Shown: one piece after another, positions 1 through 11,204 of the stretch
Numbering within the stretch: position 1 is the first letter of the stretch
Layout of the letters: every line of letters starts with the position of its first letter
DNA from: Vicinamibacterales bacterium
Lineage (GTDB): Bacteria > Acidobacteriota > Vicinamibacteria > Vicinamibacterales > UBA2999
DNA: 64,000 bases
Direction: 5' to 3'
Assembly: GCA_041394705.1 (NCBI GenBank)
Contig: JAWKHS010000026.1
Coordinates: 3,501-67,500 of the forward strand
The notes under the pieces: generated by a model
Seen by the model: the letters and a program-made list of their open reading frames with translations, nothing else
Databases searched by the model: none
Told to the model about the DNA's origin: nothing
Translations under genes and position numbers: made by a program

Positions 1-285
1 GCCGGCAGTCTTTGTGATGCCGCACACCCAGTGACATTGCGAGGCGCATGCCAACGACGCGCGAGGGATGCCGGCAGGATCGTGTGCCGGTCGCCGGGGC
101 CGCGGCGCGACTGTGCTCGCCGGGCGACAGGCATGTCTCCACCCGAACGCGCGCGCCGGTGGCGGCTGAACGCTGACATCGCTGACAGGACGCCTGGAGC
201 GCGAGGGCTCATGCGGACGGGGTGCCCGACGGATTGACGGAGGGCTGGTGCGTGGAACGACGACGGCCGACGAACGGCGGCCCGA

Positions 286-1368
286 TCAGCGGGTGGCGGT
301 GTACCCGCGGCGGGCGCGCACCGTATATCCCGGTCGGCTCACTTCGACCCTGATGCTGTGCCAGCCGCCATCGCGGTGGTCCGGGGCGGGATAGCCGATG
401 TAGTACTGCTGGCTCAACTCGTCGGCGATGTTCTCGGTGGCCGGATCCAGATCGCGCGCGTCGCGGACGATCTCGGTGCGTCCACCGCTGTCGTCCGTGA
501 TTTCCCGAAGGGCGCTGACGTTCACGCGGTCGTCGTTGCCGGCGTTGCCATAGACGCGTCCGCCGCCGCGGCCGGACGTGCCGCCGCCGGGGAAGCCGCC
601 CCCGGGCCACGGGCTGCCGCGTCCGCCGCCGCCGCGTGGAAACGGGAACGGCATCCGGGGCGGTGGCTGCCGGATGACGGGCGGCGTGCCGCGGCCGCCG
701 CCAAAGGTCGTCTCGGCGTGGCCGTCGATCCCCACGGCGTAGACCAGCACTTCGGTCTGCCGGATCATCTGCTTCAGTTCGGATACCGACGTGCGGCTGT
801 TGGTGTCGTTGCCGTCGGAGACGACGAGGATGGCCTTCTTCTGGTGCTGACCCTGCTGCGCCACGGGTACCGACTCGGCCACCGCGTCGTACATCGCGGT
901 GCCGCCGTTCGGGTTGACCCGCGCGAGCCGGCGGCTGACCTGCTCCTTGTTCGACGTCCAGTCCTGGACCAGCTCCGGGCTGGCTCCGAAACGGAAGAGG
1001 AACACCTCGTCCTCGGGCGTCAGCAGCTCCAGCAGGAAGCGGTCGAGCGCGGCCCGGGCCTGGTCGATCTTGTCACCAGCCATGCTGCCGCTGGTGTCGA
1101 GCGCGATGCCGAGGCTGACGGGCACGCGCTCGGCGCTGAAGTGCGTGATGCCCTGCGCCCGGCCGTCGTCGTACACCACGAAGTCGTCCTGCGTCAGTCC
1201 CGAGACGAAGCGGCCCGCGCGGTCCGTGACCGTGACGTTCACGTTCACGAGTTCGACGCCGCTCTTGAACTTGAAGCCCTCCTGCCCATGGAGACCGGGC
1301 ACGCGGGCGACGAGCACCAGGGCCGCGACCGCGGCTGGCCAGGCGATCCAATGGGGCGCGTGGCGCAT
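286..1368 (-). CDS. Secreted VWA-domain protein (acidobacterial VWFA-related type)
   Basis: A 360-residue protein. Residues 1-29 are a hydrophobic signal peptide ending near LHGQ. A von Willebrand A domain follows, with the metal-binding MIDAS motif DTSGSM at about residues 91-96 and a later SDGNDTNS segment. A Gly/Pro/Phe-rich low-complexity insert interrupts the second half before a short C-terminal part with YYIGY. I chose the ATG at 1368 because AGGAGG lies just upstream; a GTG at 1383 would add five residues and overlap the preceding gene by 4 bp. Proteins of this kind are common in Acidobacteriota, and their substrate is unknown. It is the last gene of a three-gene operon with a membrane protein and a TonB-like protein, which suggests a cell-envelope role (inference). 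Confidence 0.8.
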   Translation of the reverse strand: MRHAPHWIAWPAAVAALVLVARVPGLHGQEGFKFKSGVELVNVNVTVTDRAGRFVSGLTQDDFVVYDDGRAQGITHFSAERVPVSLGIALDTSGSMAGDKIDQARAALDRFLLELLTPEDEVFLFRFGASPELVQDWTSNKEQVSRRLARVNPNGGTAMYDAVAESVPVAQQGQHQKKAILVVSDGNDTNSRTSVSELKQMIRQTEVLVYAVGIDGHAETTFGGGRGTPPVIRQPPPRMPFPFPRGGGGRGSPWPGGGFPGGGTSGRGGGRVYGNAGNDDRVNVSALREITDDSGGRTEIVRDARDLDPATENIADELSQQYYIGYPAPDHRDGGWHSIRVEVSRPGYTVRARRGYTATR

Positions 1369-1379
1369 GGTGATCCTCC

Positions 1380-2150
1380 TCACCTCGCGTCGGCCGTGAC
1401 GGCGGCCGGGAGGTTCGTGCGCCGGTCCACATGGGGCAGCATCGCGCCGCCCGAACTGAAGCTGACGCGGTAACGGGCGGCGGTCGGCAGGTCGCCGAGC
1501 GTGACGGCGAACGGCGCCTCCTGACCCGCGGCGAGCGGGACGGCGCCGAGCGCGACCGATCGGGTGGCGATCAGGATGCCGGCGGCGTCGAACACCCGGA
1601 CCTCGGCGTCGACGGCGGGCAGGCTCGGGGCGGCGTCGGGATTGCGGACCAGCCCGGAGATGGCCAGGGCGCCGTCCGCGCGCTGGTGGCCGAGCGCCAC
1701 GAGCTCGAGCGGGGTGACGCGCAGCGACGGTCCGGCGCCCGGTGTCCGGCCGCTCACGACGAGCGCGCCGGCCACGCCCGTCACGAGCAGCGCGAACACC
1801 GCGGCAGCCCCCAGCAGCCGGTGCTGACGGTTCGACGAGCCGGAGTCCACGCCGGGACGGGTGAAGATGGCGCCCGTGGGGATGATGCCATCCGCCAGGG
1901 CGGAGGCGTCGGGGCCTCGTGTCGGGCCGGCCGCCACGAATTCGTCGAGGGCCCCGGGCTCTGGTGAGGCGGGCCCCGCCGCCTCATGGGATTCGGGCCT
2001 GGCGCTGTCGAGGCCAGCGGCCGCAGCGAGCGCCGCGACCCGGCTGGCGTGCCGGGCCCGGTCGGCCCGGAAGAGGCGCCATGCGACCGTGGACGAAGCC
2101 GCCGCCACGAGCAGCGCCACCACCGTCACCCCCAGGAGCATCGTGTCCAT
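1380..2150 (-). CDS. Hypothetical membrane-anchored protein with C-terminal beta domain
   Basis: A 256-residue protein I cannot assign to a named family. Residues 3-25 form a membrane segment, followed by an Ala-rich charged stretch. A second hydrophobic segment lies near residues 110-130 (AAAVFALLVTGVAGALVVSG). The last 110 residues look like a beta-sandwich: they compare 'GLVRNPD' and 'ARSVALGAVPLAAGQ'-type strands, reminiscent of FxLYD-like domains that describe extra-cytoplasmic interaction modules. The gene follows the TonB-like gene by 19 bp and its stop sits next to the start of the VWA gene, so the three are probably one transcript. Function is unknown; an envelope role is inferred from the neighbours. 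Confidence 0.65.
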   Translation of the reverse strand: MDTMLLGVTVVALLVAAASSTVAWRLFRADRARHASRVAALAAAAGLDSARPESHEAAGPASPEPGALDEFVAAGPTRGPDASALADGIIPTGAIFTRPGVDSGSSNRQHRLLGAAAVFALLVTGVAGALVVSGRTPGAGPSLRVTPLELVALGHQRADGALAISGLVRNPDAAPSLPAVDAEVRVFDAAGILIATRSVALGAVPLAAGQEAPFAVTLGDLPTAARYRVSFSSGGAMLPHVDRRTNLPAAVTADAR

Positions 2151-2169
2151 ACGCAGTACCCCGGCTCGC

Positions 2170-3243
2170 CTACCGCAGCGTGAACTCCACCGAGACCTCG
2201 ACGATCACGTCCACCGGCGTGCCCTTGAGCCTCGCGGGCGCGAAGCGCCACTGACGCACGGCCGCCGCCGCCCTTTCGTTCAGGCCGCCCCTGAGTCCGC
2301 GGAGGATCCGGACGTCGCTCACCGAGCCGTCGCGCCGGATGGTGATCTCCATGTCCACCGTGCCGGTGATGTTCGCGCGCCGCGCCTCGTCGGTGTACGT
2401 GGCCTTGACCTCGCGCAGGAGCCGCGGCGGCTCGACACCGCTTCCGGGCCGATACGGGCCGCCGCCCATGCCCCCGCCCGAACCGTCGCCGATGCCTGAT
2501 CCGTCGCCTTCGCCGAGCCCGGTCCCCCGGCCGGTGCCCGCTCCGCCACCCGCGCCCGGGCCCTGGGACGGCGGCAGCGGCGGGGTGTCGCGCATCACGC
2601 CCTCGAGGTTCCGGGAGTCGGCCGGCGCCGTCGCGACGGGGGCCATCACCGGGGGCAGCATCTTGGCGTCGAGGGGCGTGGGCGGTTCGACCTTGGGCGG
2701 CTCGGGGGCCGGGGGAGGGAGCTCGCGGGCTGGAAGGGGGCTGGCGAGGGAGTGGTCGCCCTCGCGCTCGGCCTTCGGAGGCGGCAGCTTCTGTTTCAGG
2801 CCGCCGCCGCCCCCGCCGCCTCCAGGCCCGGGCAACGCCAGGTAAACCAGGCGGACGGGCTCGTGCGACACGGTTTCTTCGAGCGGAGGCGCCGCCTGCA
2901 TCGACCAGCCGAGGCTGGCCACCGCCGCGGCCAGCAGCACGACCAGGCCGTGCAGCCCGGTCGAAACGGCCAGGGACGTGCCCGTGTCCCGCCCCGTCGT
3001 CGGAGCCACGGCCAGCACCGAGCGCGCGTGGTCGCCGACGGGTTCGCCCGCGCTCAAGGCCCTGACCGCGTCGATGGCCGCGCGTTCGGACACCAGCGTC
3101 TCGAGGGGCGCGCCGTCCTGCAGGCCCGACGCCGTCTGGAGGCTGCCGCGTGCCGCCAGGTCCAGCACCACCGACTCGGCGACATCGGCCGCCTGGGCGA
3201 TCTCGCGTAGCGAGTAGAACTCGGTGGAGGCGGGCGGGGGCAT
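2170..3243 (-). CDS. TonB-family protein with N-terminal helix-turn-helix
   Basis: A 357-residue protein. Residues 9-40 (YSLREIAQAADVAESVV...) resemble a MerR-type helix-turn-helix and should be cytoplasmic. A single membrane segment spans about 95-115 (TGLHGLVVLLAAAVASLGW). A long Pro/Gly-rich linker follows, with a run of eight glycines near residue 145 and GTG/GDG repeats near 240-265. The last 80 residues are a TonB C-terminal domain (ATYTDEARRANITGTVDMEI, then AVRQWRFAPA). TonB domains carry inner-membrane energy to outer-membrane receptors. I chose the ATG at 3243; an upstream extension to 3390 looks non-coding. The combination of a DNA-binding-like head with a TonB tail is unusual and may make a membrane-tethered regulator (inference). 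Confidence 0.8.
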   Translation of the reverse strand: MPPPASTEFYSLREIAQAADVAESVVLDLAARGSLQTASGLQDGAPLETLVSERAAIDAVRALSAGEPVGDHARSVLAVAPTTGRDTGTSLAVSTGLHGLVVLLAAAVASLGWSMQAAPPLEETVSHEPVRLVYLALPGPGGGGGGGGLKQKLPPPKAEREGDHSLASPLPARELPPPAPEPPKVEPPTPLDAKMLPPVMAPVATAPADSRNLEGVMRDTPPLPPSQGPGAGGGAGTGRGTGLGEGDGSGIGDGSGGGMGGGPYRPGSGVEPPRLLREVKATYTDEARRANITGTVDMEITIRRDGSVSDVRILRGLRGGLNERAAAAVRQWRFAPARLKGTPVDVIVEVSVEFTLR

Positions 3244-3424
3244 GGCTGCACCGGCCTTCGCAAAAGCCTTGCCGATTGTGGCACGGACGGCACGTGTCGG
3301 CAGCCACTCGCGATTGGGCGCGAACTCGGCCCATCGCGAACCCGGGGGGCGCCGCGGGGCCGGACGGGTCCCGGCCCGCTGTGGCAGCACGGGGACAGCC
3401 GTGTCCTGGGAAGGATGCGCGCCC

Positions 3425-3430
3425 TATACT
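3425..3430 (+). promoter_or_regulatory. -10-like hexamer TATACT, probable leaderless start of the SDR gene
   Basis: TATACT ends 8 nt before the ATG at 3439, so transcription would begin at or next to the start codon. No Shine-Dalgarno sequence is seen between them and no good -35 element lies 16-18 nt upstream. Five other genes in the window share this layout. Confidence 0.5.
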
Positions 3431-3438
3431 TCCCAGCC

Positions 3439-4209
3439 ATGACGAGCCAGGGAATGTTCGCGGATCAGGTGGTGGTGGTGACGGGAGCCAGCTCGGGCAT
3501 CGGCCGCGCGGCGGCGCTCGCCTTCTCGCGCGAGGGCGCCTCGGTGGTCCTGGTGGCCCGGGATGGCGCGGCGCTCGACGCGGCGGCTGCCGAGGCCTCG
3601 GGCCCGACCCTGGCCGTGCCGGCCGACGTCACGGCGGACGACACGCCGTCGCGGGTCGTGACGGCGGCCGTCGAGCGCTTCGGCGGCGTGGACGTGCTGG
3701 TGAACGCCGCCGGCATCATCGGGACCGCCAGCACCGACCAGACGCCGGACGAACTCTTCGACCGCATGTTCGCCATCAACGTCCGCGCGCCGTTCCGCCT
3801 CATGCGCGAGGCGTTCCCGCAGCTGAAAGCCCGGCGCGGCAACGTCGTGAACGTGTCCAGCGTGAACGGGCTTCGCGCGTTCGCGGGTGTCGCCGTCTAC
3901 TGCTCGAGCAAGGCCGCGCTCGACCACCTCACGCGCTGCGCGGCCCTCGATTGGGCGCCGCACGGCGTGCGCGTCAACTGCGTGAACCCCGGCGTGACGG
4001 TCACCAACCTGCACACGCGGGGCGGCATGGACGCCACGCGCTACGCGGCATTCCTCGAGCGGGCGAAGGAGACGCATCCCCTCGGGCGGCCGGGCCGGGC
4101 CGACGAGATCGCCGATGCGGTGCTCTTCGTGGCGTCCAGCAAGGCCGGGTGGATGACCGGCGACACCATCGCCGTGGACGGCGGACGCCACCTGACCTGC
4201 CTGCGATAG
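3439..4209 (+). CDS. SDR family NAD(P)-dependent oxidoreductase
   Basis: A 256-residue classical short-chain dehydrogenase/reductase, the family's usual length. The Rossmann cofactor motif TGASSGIG is at residues 15-22, NAAG at 89-92, and the catalytic Ser/Tyr/Lys set is S140 or S141, Y154 and K158 (YCSSK). The C-terminus has the usual GxTIxVDGG element (GDTIAVDGG). It reduces or oxidises a hydroxyl or carbonyl group in the cytoplasm; the substrate cannot be read from sequence. I chose the ATG at 3439 because the -10-like TATACT lies 8 nt upstream. It is divergent from the TonB-like operon and followed by a sulfurtransferase after 95 bp, so it is probably its own transcription unit. Confidence 0.9.
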   Translation: MTSQGMFADQVVVVTGASSGIGRAAALAFSREGASVVLVARDGAALDAAAAEASGPTLAVPADVTADDTPSRVVTAAVERFGGVDVLVNAAGIIGTASTDQTPDELFDRMFAINVRAPFRLMREAFPQLKARRGNVVNVSSVNGLRAFAGVAVYCSSKAALDHLTRCAALDWAPHGVRVNCVNPGVTVTNLHTRGGMDATRYAAFLERAKETHPLGRPGRADEIADAVLFVASSKAGWMTGDTIAVDGGRHLTCLR

Positions 4210-4297
4210 GCCGCCACGGCGCCGCCGGGTTCGTCACCGCGTTCGTCACCCCGATCCGGTCTCCTCCTGTTGACATTCGACAAGAAGGTGACGACTC

Positions 4298-4314
4298 TTG
4301 TCGAGTGTCGACAA
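4298..4314. promoter_or_regulatory. 17-bp palindrome centred on the sulfurtransferase start codon
   Basis: TTGTCGA-GTG-TCGACAA is a perfect inverted repeat with 7-bp arms whose 3-bp centre is the chosen GTG start at 4305-4307. A related half-site, ATTCGACAAG, lies at 4275-4284, and a perfect -35 hexamer TTGACA lies at 4270-4275. The -10 position (near 4293) is poor. The site could be a repressor operator over the transcription start; this is inference. Confidence 0.4.
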
Positions 4315-5162
4315 CAGCCGTGCTCTTCGCCCTCGCGGCCGCCGCGTCCGGCCGTCTGATCACACCCGCCGAGCTCGCCTCGCGGCTGCAGGAGCCGGGC
4401 ATCGTCGTGCTCCACGTGGAGGACCGGAACGGCGACTTCGCGGCCGGCCACGTGCCCGGAGCCCGCGCCGTCCGCTACACCCAGTTCGCGGTCGACGGGC
4501 CCGACGGCCTCGGCTCGGAGTTGCCGCCGCTGGACGTCCTGCGTGCGGTCTTCGAAACGGCGGGCGTCTCGACGGTCTCGCAGGTGATCGTCTACGGCTC
4601 GGCCATCGGCGCCACGCGCGCGTTCTTCACGCTCGACTACCTTGGCCATCCCGACGTCCGCGTGCTGAACGGCGGGCTCGCGGCATGGAAAGCCGAAGGG
4701 CGGCCCGTCCAGGTGGGCGCGGGTACGGCGTCGACGCGCGGCTCGCTCGCGGCGCTGACCGAGCGTCCGGACGTGGTGGTCACGGCGGACTGGTTGATCG
4801 CCCGCCTCGGATCGGCGGCCATGACCCTCGTGGACGCGCGGCCCGATGCGGAATTCACGGGTGCGGACGGCGGCATGGGCGGGATGCACCCGGCCGGTCA
4901 CCTGGCCGGCGCCCGTCAGCTCGTGTGGACGGACCTCGTCTCGCGGACCGGCCAGTTCCTGGCCGACGACGTGATGCGGACCAGGCTGGCCGCCGCCGGC
5001 GCCACCGCCGGACGGCCCGTCGTGTCCTACTGCATGATCGGCATGCGCGCGTCGGTCATCTACTTCGTCGCCCGCCATCTGGGCTTCGACGCGAGGATGT
5101 ACGACGGCTCGATCGTGGACTGGGGCCGGCGCAGGCTGCCCGTCCGACCCGGCCGCCAGTGA
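4305..5162 (+). CDS. Two-domain rhodanese-type sulfurtransferase
   Basis: A 285-residue protein with two rhodanese domains, as in thiosulfate and 3-mercaptopyruvate sulfurtransferases. The N-terminal domain (about residues 20-135) has a GHVPGAR element but no catalytic cysteine. The C-terminal domain (about 160-285) carries the active-site Cys243 in the loop SYCMIGMR, followed by YDGSIVDWG. It should move sulfur from thiosulfate or mercaptopyruvate to a thiophilic acceptor such as cyanide. The first 17 residues (VSTTAVLFALAAAASG) are hydrophobic and may export the protein. The start is uncertain: GTG 4305 is chosen because it fits the palindrome and promoter position, with GTG 4320 as the alternative. 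The reading frame stays open far upstream, but that part overlaps the SDR gene out of frame. Confidence 0.82.
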   Translation: MSTTAVLFALAAAASGRLITPAELASRLQEPGIVVLHVEDRNGDFAAGHVPGARAVRYTQFAVDGPDGLGSELPPLDVLRAVFETAGVSTVSQVIVYGSAIGATRAFFTLDYLGHPDVRVLNGGLAAWKAEGRPVQVGAGTASTRGSLAALTERPDVVVTADWLIARLGSAAMTLVDARPDAEFTGADGGMGGMHPAGHLAGARQLVWTDLVSRTGQFLADDVMRTRLAAAGATAGRPVVSYCMIGMRASVIYFVARHLGFDARMYDGSIVDWGRRRLPVRPGRQ

Positions 5163-5184
5163 CGGCGGTCACCGAGGTGTGAGG

Positions 5185-5520
5185 ATGCCCCCGAAGTCGC
5201 TCGATCTCCTGCAGGGCACGCTGGACCTGCTGATCCTCCGCACGCTGGCCCTGGGGCCGATGCACGGCTGGGGCATCTCGCAGCGCATCCAGCAGATCTC
5301 CGAGGACGTGCTCCGCGTGAACCAGGGGTCGCTCTACCCGGCGCTGCAGCGCCTCGAGACGGCCGGCTGGATCGACGCCGAATGGGGCGCGTCGGAGGCG
5401 AATCGCCAGGCGAAGTTCTACCGGCTGACGAAGTCGGGCCAGAAGCGCCTTCGCGAGGAAGAGCAGGCCTGGCGCCGGATGACGGCCGCCGTCGCACGCA
5501 TCCTGGCCGCGGAGTCCTGA
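5185..5520 (+). CDS. PadR family transcriptional regulator
   Basis: A 111-residue protein, the length of short PadR regulators. The winged-helix domain covers most of it: LLQGTLDLLILRTLALGPMHG at the start, NQGSLYPALQRLETAGWI in the recognition helix and wing, and a basic LTKSGQKRLREEE tail. PadR proteins bind promoters as dimers and often act as repressors. I chose the ATG at 5185; a GTG at 5179 would add two residues. It lies 34 bp upstream of the ADOP permease. This pairing is very common in Acidobacteriota, and the regulator is expected to control the permease. Confidence 0.9.
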   Translation: MPPKSLDLLQGTLDLLILRTLALGPMHGWGISQRIQQISEDVLRVNQGSLYPALQRLETAGWIDAEWGASEANRQAKFYRLTKSGQKRLREEEQAWRRMTAAVARILAAES

Positions 5521-5554
5521 CGACCGGACCCGGCCTTCGAGGAAGGACACGCAC

Positions 5555-8200
<2,646 letters not shown>

Positions 8201-8238
8201 GGGCGGACGCCGCGGTGGCGACCGCGAGAGGGGACGGC

Positions 8239-8272
8239 GGCGCCGTCGGGGAGGGGGTCCACCGACGGCGCC
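8239..8272. terminator. Hairpin between convergent genes
   Basis: A perfect 11-bp inverted repeat, GGCGCCGTCGG and CCGACGGCGCC, with a 12-nt loop at 8250-8261. It lies between the end of the ADOP permease and the end of the TonB-dependent receptor, which converge. There is no T-tract on either side, so it would be a bidirectional terminator or an mRNA-end stabiliser. Confidence 0.6.
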
Positions 8273-8279
8273 ACCCGCA

Positions 8280-11204
8280 TCAGAACCTGAGGCCCATGGC
8301 CATCAGGAACGCGCGCCCGCCGGTCTGGCCGGTGCGCCACGCGGGATAGTCGGCGCTCCGCGTCGCCTGGCCGAAGCGCGGGCCTTTCACGTAGGTCGTC
8401 GGCAGCCCCAGGGCATCGAGCGGGCCGGACCAGTCGGCCGACACGGTCGTGTCGAACGTGGCCAGCGTCTGGTTGTTCAGCACGTCCAGGAGCTCGAGCT
8501 TCACGTAGGGCCGCAGCGAGCGGAAGACGGGCACGTTGTAGCCCACGTTCAGGTCGACGACGCCGTATCCGTTGAAGGCGCCGGTGCCGCGGTCCCCGAA
8601 GTAGATCGTCTGGACGCCGCCGCCCGGCAGGCCCGCGTAGCCCGCCGCCGCGGCGTTGGCCGTCTGCAGCGCGCTCAGGGGCTCGCCGTTCGCGCGAAGG
8701 CTGTAGGTCAGTCCCGAGTTGTAGCGGTAGAGCGCGGTCACGTCCAGCGAGCCCGCGCGGCCCAGGTCGGCGAGGTAGGTCGTCCACACCCGCACCTTGT
8801 GGCGCTGGAAGTCGTCGAGCCGGCCCACCGGGTAGTGTCGCTCGGCGTTGAACGCCTCGGGGTAGTCGCCGAACGGCGACGTGGCGCCCGGCCGATTCGC
8901 GGCCTCGCCCTCGAAGTTGCCGTTGTTCCGGAGCTGGAGCGTCCAGTGACCGGACAGCGACCAGGCATTCGTGAGCCGGTAGCGGTTCTGCAGCACGAGC
9001 GCGTCGTACTCGCGGTAGAGCGCGTCGCCGACGTTGCGGTACTGGATGTTGTCGTAGGTGCCCACCTCCACGCCGTCCCTGACGATCGTGGTGGCGCCCA
9101 GCGCACTCGTGATGAAGTCCTCGATCACGTTCGAGGTGCGCCGATGGACGTATGTGGCCTTCACGTAGCCCCGCGCGCCGAGTTCGCCGCCGAAGGACGC
9201 CGTCATCTCGGTGTTCCTCGCCGACGACAGCCCGTCTTCGAACGACACGTTCGCCGTCGGGAAGCTGCCGAAGACCGGGACCGTGTAGTTGGCCGGGTCG
9301 AGCCCGGGGGCGAAGTCGAGCCCCTGGCCCGTCGCGCCCGTGTAGACGGAGATGAGCAGGCTGGGATTGCCCACGTCGGAGTTCGCCGTGAACTGCGCCT
9401 CGCTGTAGCGCCCGGCGTAGCGGCCGTAGGTGGCCTGGGCCACCCAGGCGCCGTCACCGCGGAGATCGTAGGCGGCCGCCAGCCGGGGGAGCCACGCGTC
9501 AGTGTTCGCGCTCACCACGCCCCCGGTGGAGTCGTTGCGCACGCGCTCGTGCCGCAGACCGAGGTCGAAGGACAGGTGCCGCGTCGCGGCCCACCGGTCC
9601 TGGGCGTAGAGGGACGTGGTGTTGATGTCCATCGTGGCGCCGCGCGTCGGCAGCCAGGTGTAGAGCATCGAGCGGCCCGTGACGAACTGGGGCGTCAACG
9701 TGCCGTCGGCATTGAACACCGGCCGGCCCGCGGCGTCGGCCACGTAGTTCGAGTAGAAGACGTAGCCCGTCGCCGACTGCGAATTGCCGCCGCGATAGGA
9801 CGTCGTGAAGCGCTCCACGCCCGCCTTCAGGTCGTGGCTGCCGAAGCGGCGGTCCGAGACGAAGTAGGACACGCTGCCGGCCAGCTGCCGGTTGTCGCGG
9901 TCCTCCGGGTCGTTCGCGTCGAGGTACGGCGCGTTGTAGAGGCGGCCCGACGGGAGCCCGCCGCCGCCTCGGGTGCGGAACGGGGAGTCGATGACGGCCG
10001 TGCTGGTACCGCCGTTCCCACGGAAGCCCCAGCGCTTCTGGGAATACTGCGCCGTGGCGAAGAGCTGCGGCGACAGCACGCCCTGCCAGCTCGCCACCGC
10101 CAGCGACTGCGGCGTCTTGCGGGTCACGAGGACGCGCGGGTCGACGGCGGCCGACACGATGCCGCGCACGCCGCTCTGCGTGAGCTCCGTGTCGAGGTAG
10201 CTGGCCTGGACGGTGTGGCGGCTCCGCCAGGTGTTGGTGACCTTGACGTCCAGGCGCGTCTCCTCGGTGCCGGTCTCGCCCGCGATGCCCGAATCCACGA
10301 ACGTGAAGGGGGTGGACGAGTTCTCCGTCCGGCCCGCCGCGAAGAACCACAGGCGGTCGCGAAGGACGGGACCGCCCAGCGTCGCTTCCGACATCAGCTG
10401 CAGGACGTCGCGCCGGGGCGTGGTCTCGAAAGGCGTCTCGGCGACCCAGGCCGGGTTCGAGAGGTTCGCGCGGTAGCTGCCGGAGAAGCGGTTGCCTCCG
10501 CGCTTGGTCACCATGTTGATGACGCCGCCGGAGAAGCGGCCGTACTCCGCGGAGATGCCCGACGTGAGCACCTGGGTCTCCTCGACCGCGTCTTCCACGT
10601 AGAGGTTGTTCGCGGTGCCGAAGATGTTGTCGTTCACGTCCACGCCGTCCACGAGGAAGGCGTTGTCGAAGCCGAAGCCGCCCGAGATCGTGACCTGGTT
10701 CGCGCTGGGCGTGTTGTCGGTGAGGCCCGGCGACAGCTCGGCGATGTTCTGCGGCGTTCGGCCGATCGGCAGGCTGTCGACGTCGCGCTTTCGGAGGTTC
10801 GCGCCGACGACCGGGTTGGCGACGACCGGCGAGGCCGTGGCGGCGACGGTCACCGTCTCCGAGATGCCGGCGATCGACATCGTGGCGTCCAGCACCGTCG
10901 TGCGTCCCAGCGCGACGGACGTGCGCTCGGCCCGAGGAGCCATGCCGTCCATCTCCACGCGGGCCGTGTAGTCGCCGGGCGGCAAGCCGCGCAGGACGTA
11001 GTTGCCGTTGACGTCGGTCACCGCCGTGCGCGCACCCTGCAGCGCCGGTGACTCGACGGTGATGGTCGCCCCGGGCAGCGAGAGCCCGTCGGCGGTGGTG
11101 ACCGTGCCCGTGAGCATGCCGGACTGCAGGCCCTGGGCGCCCGCATGGCTCGCCAGCGCAGCGAGAATCGCCAGCGCGCCGAGCGTGCGTTGCGTGGTCT
11201 TCAT
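8280..11204 (-). CDS. TonB-dependent receptor with carboxypeptidase-regulatory-like domain
   Basis: A 974-residue outer-membrane receptor. Residues 1-25 are a signal peptide (ending ASHAGAQG). A carboxypeptidase-regulatory-like beta domain covers about 28-105 (GTVTTADGLSLPGATITVES). The plug is at about 110-230, with NAFLVDGVDVND, then ISAEYGRFSGGVINMVTKRGG. The rest is a large beta-barrel ending in Phe (AMGLRF), as expected for outer-membrane insertion. Such receptors import siderophores, glycans or peptides using TonB energy; the substrate is unknown. I chose the ATG at 11204 (AAAGG upstream); an ATG at 11222 would add six residues. It stands alone, but the TonB-like protein at 2170-3243 could be its partner. 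Confidence 0.9.
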   Translation of the reverse strand: MKTTQRTLGALAILAALASHAGAQGLQSGMLTGTVTTADGLSLPGATITVESPALQGARTAVTDVNGNYVLRGLPPGDYTARVEMDGMAPRAERTSVALGRTTVLDATMSIAGISETVTVAATASPVVANPVVGANLRKRDVDSLPIGRTPQNIAELSPGLTDNTPSANQVTISGGFGFDNAFLVDGVDVNDNIFGTANNLYVEDAVEETQVLTSGISAEYGRFSGGVINMVTKRGGNRFSGSYRANLSNPAWVAETPFETTPRRDVLQLMSEATLGGPVLRDRLWFFAAGRTENSSTPFTFVDSGIAGETGTEETRLDVKVTNTWRSRHTVQASYLDTELTQSGVRGIVSAAVDPRVLVTRKTPQSLAVASWQGVLSPQLFATAQYSQKRWGFRGNGGTSTAVIDSPFRTRGGGGLPSGRLYNAPYLDANDPEDRDNRQLAGSVSYFVSDRRFGSHDLKAGVERFTTSYRGGNSQSATGYVFYSNYVADAAGRPVFNADGTLTPQFVTGRSMLYTWLPTRGATMDINTTSLYAQDRWAATRHLSFDLGLRHERVRNDSTGGVVSANTDAWLPRLAAAYDLRGDGAWVAQATYGRYAGRYSEAQFTANSDVGNPSLLISVYTGATGQGLDFAPGLDPANYTVPVFGSFPTANVSFEDGLSSARNTEMTASFGGELGARGYVKATYVHRRTSNVIEDFITSALGATTIVRDGVEVGTYDNIQYRNVGDALYREYDALVLQNRYRLTNAWSLSGHWTLQLRNNGNFEGEAANRPGATSPFGDYPEAFNAERHYPVGRLDDFQRHKVRVWTTYLADLGRAGSLDVTALYRYNSGLTYSLRANGEPLSALQTANAAAAGYAGLPGGGVQTIYFGDRGTGAFNGYGVVDLNVGYNVPVFRSLRPYVKLELLDVLNNQTLATFDTTVSADWSGPLDALGLPTTYVKGPRFGQATRSADYPAWRTGQTGGRAFLMAMGLRF

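Noticed and set aside
31..237. Short plus-strand frame at the left edge
   Set aside because: Arg-rich composition typical of non-coding high-GC frames, no Shine-Dalgarno site and no recognisable motif. I see nothing convincing in 1-285.
3150..4304. N-terminal extension of the sulfurtransferase frame
   Set aside because: It reads the SDR gene out of frame and gives an Arg/Gly-rich sequence with no homology.
8799..11051. Long plus-strand frame opposite the TonB-dependent receptor
   Set aside because: Val/Arg/His-rich shadow; the minus strand has plug, barrel and signal-peptide features.
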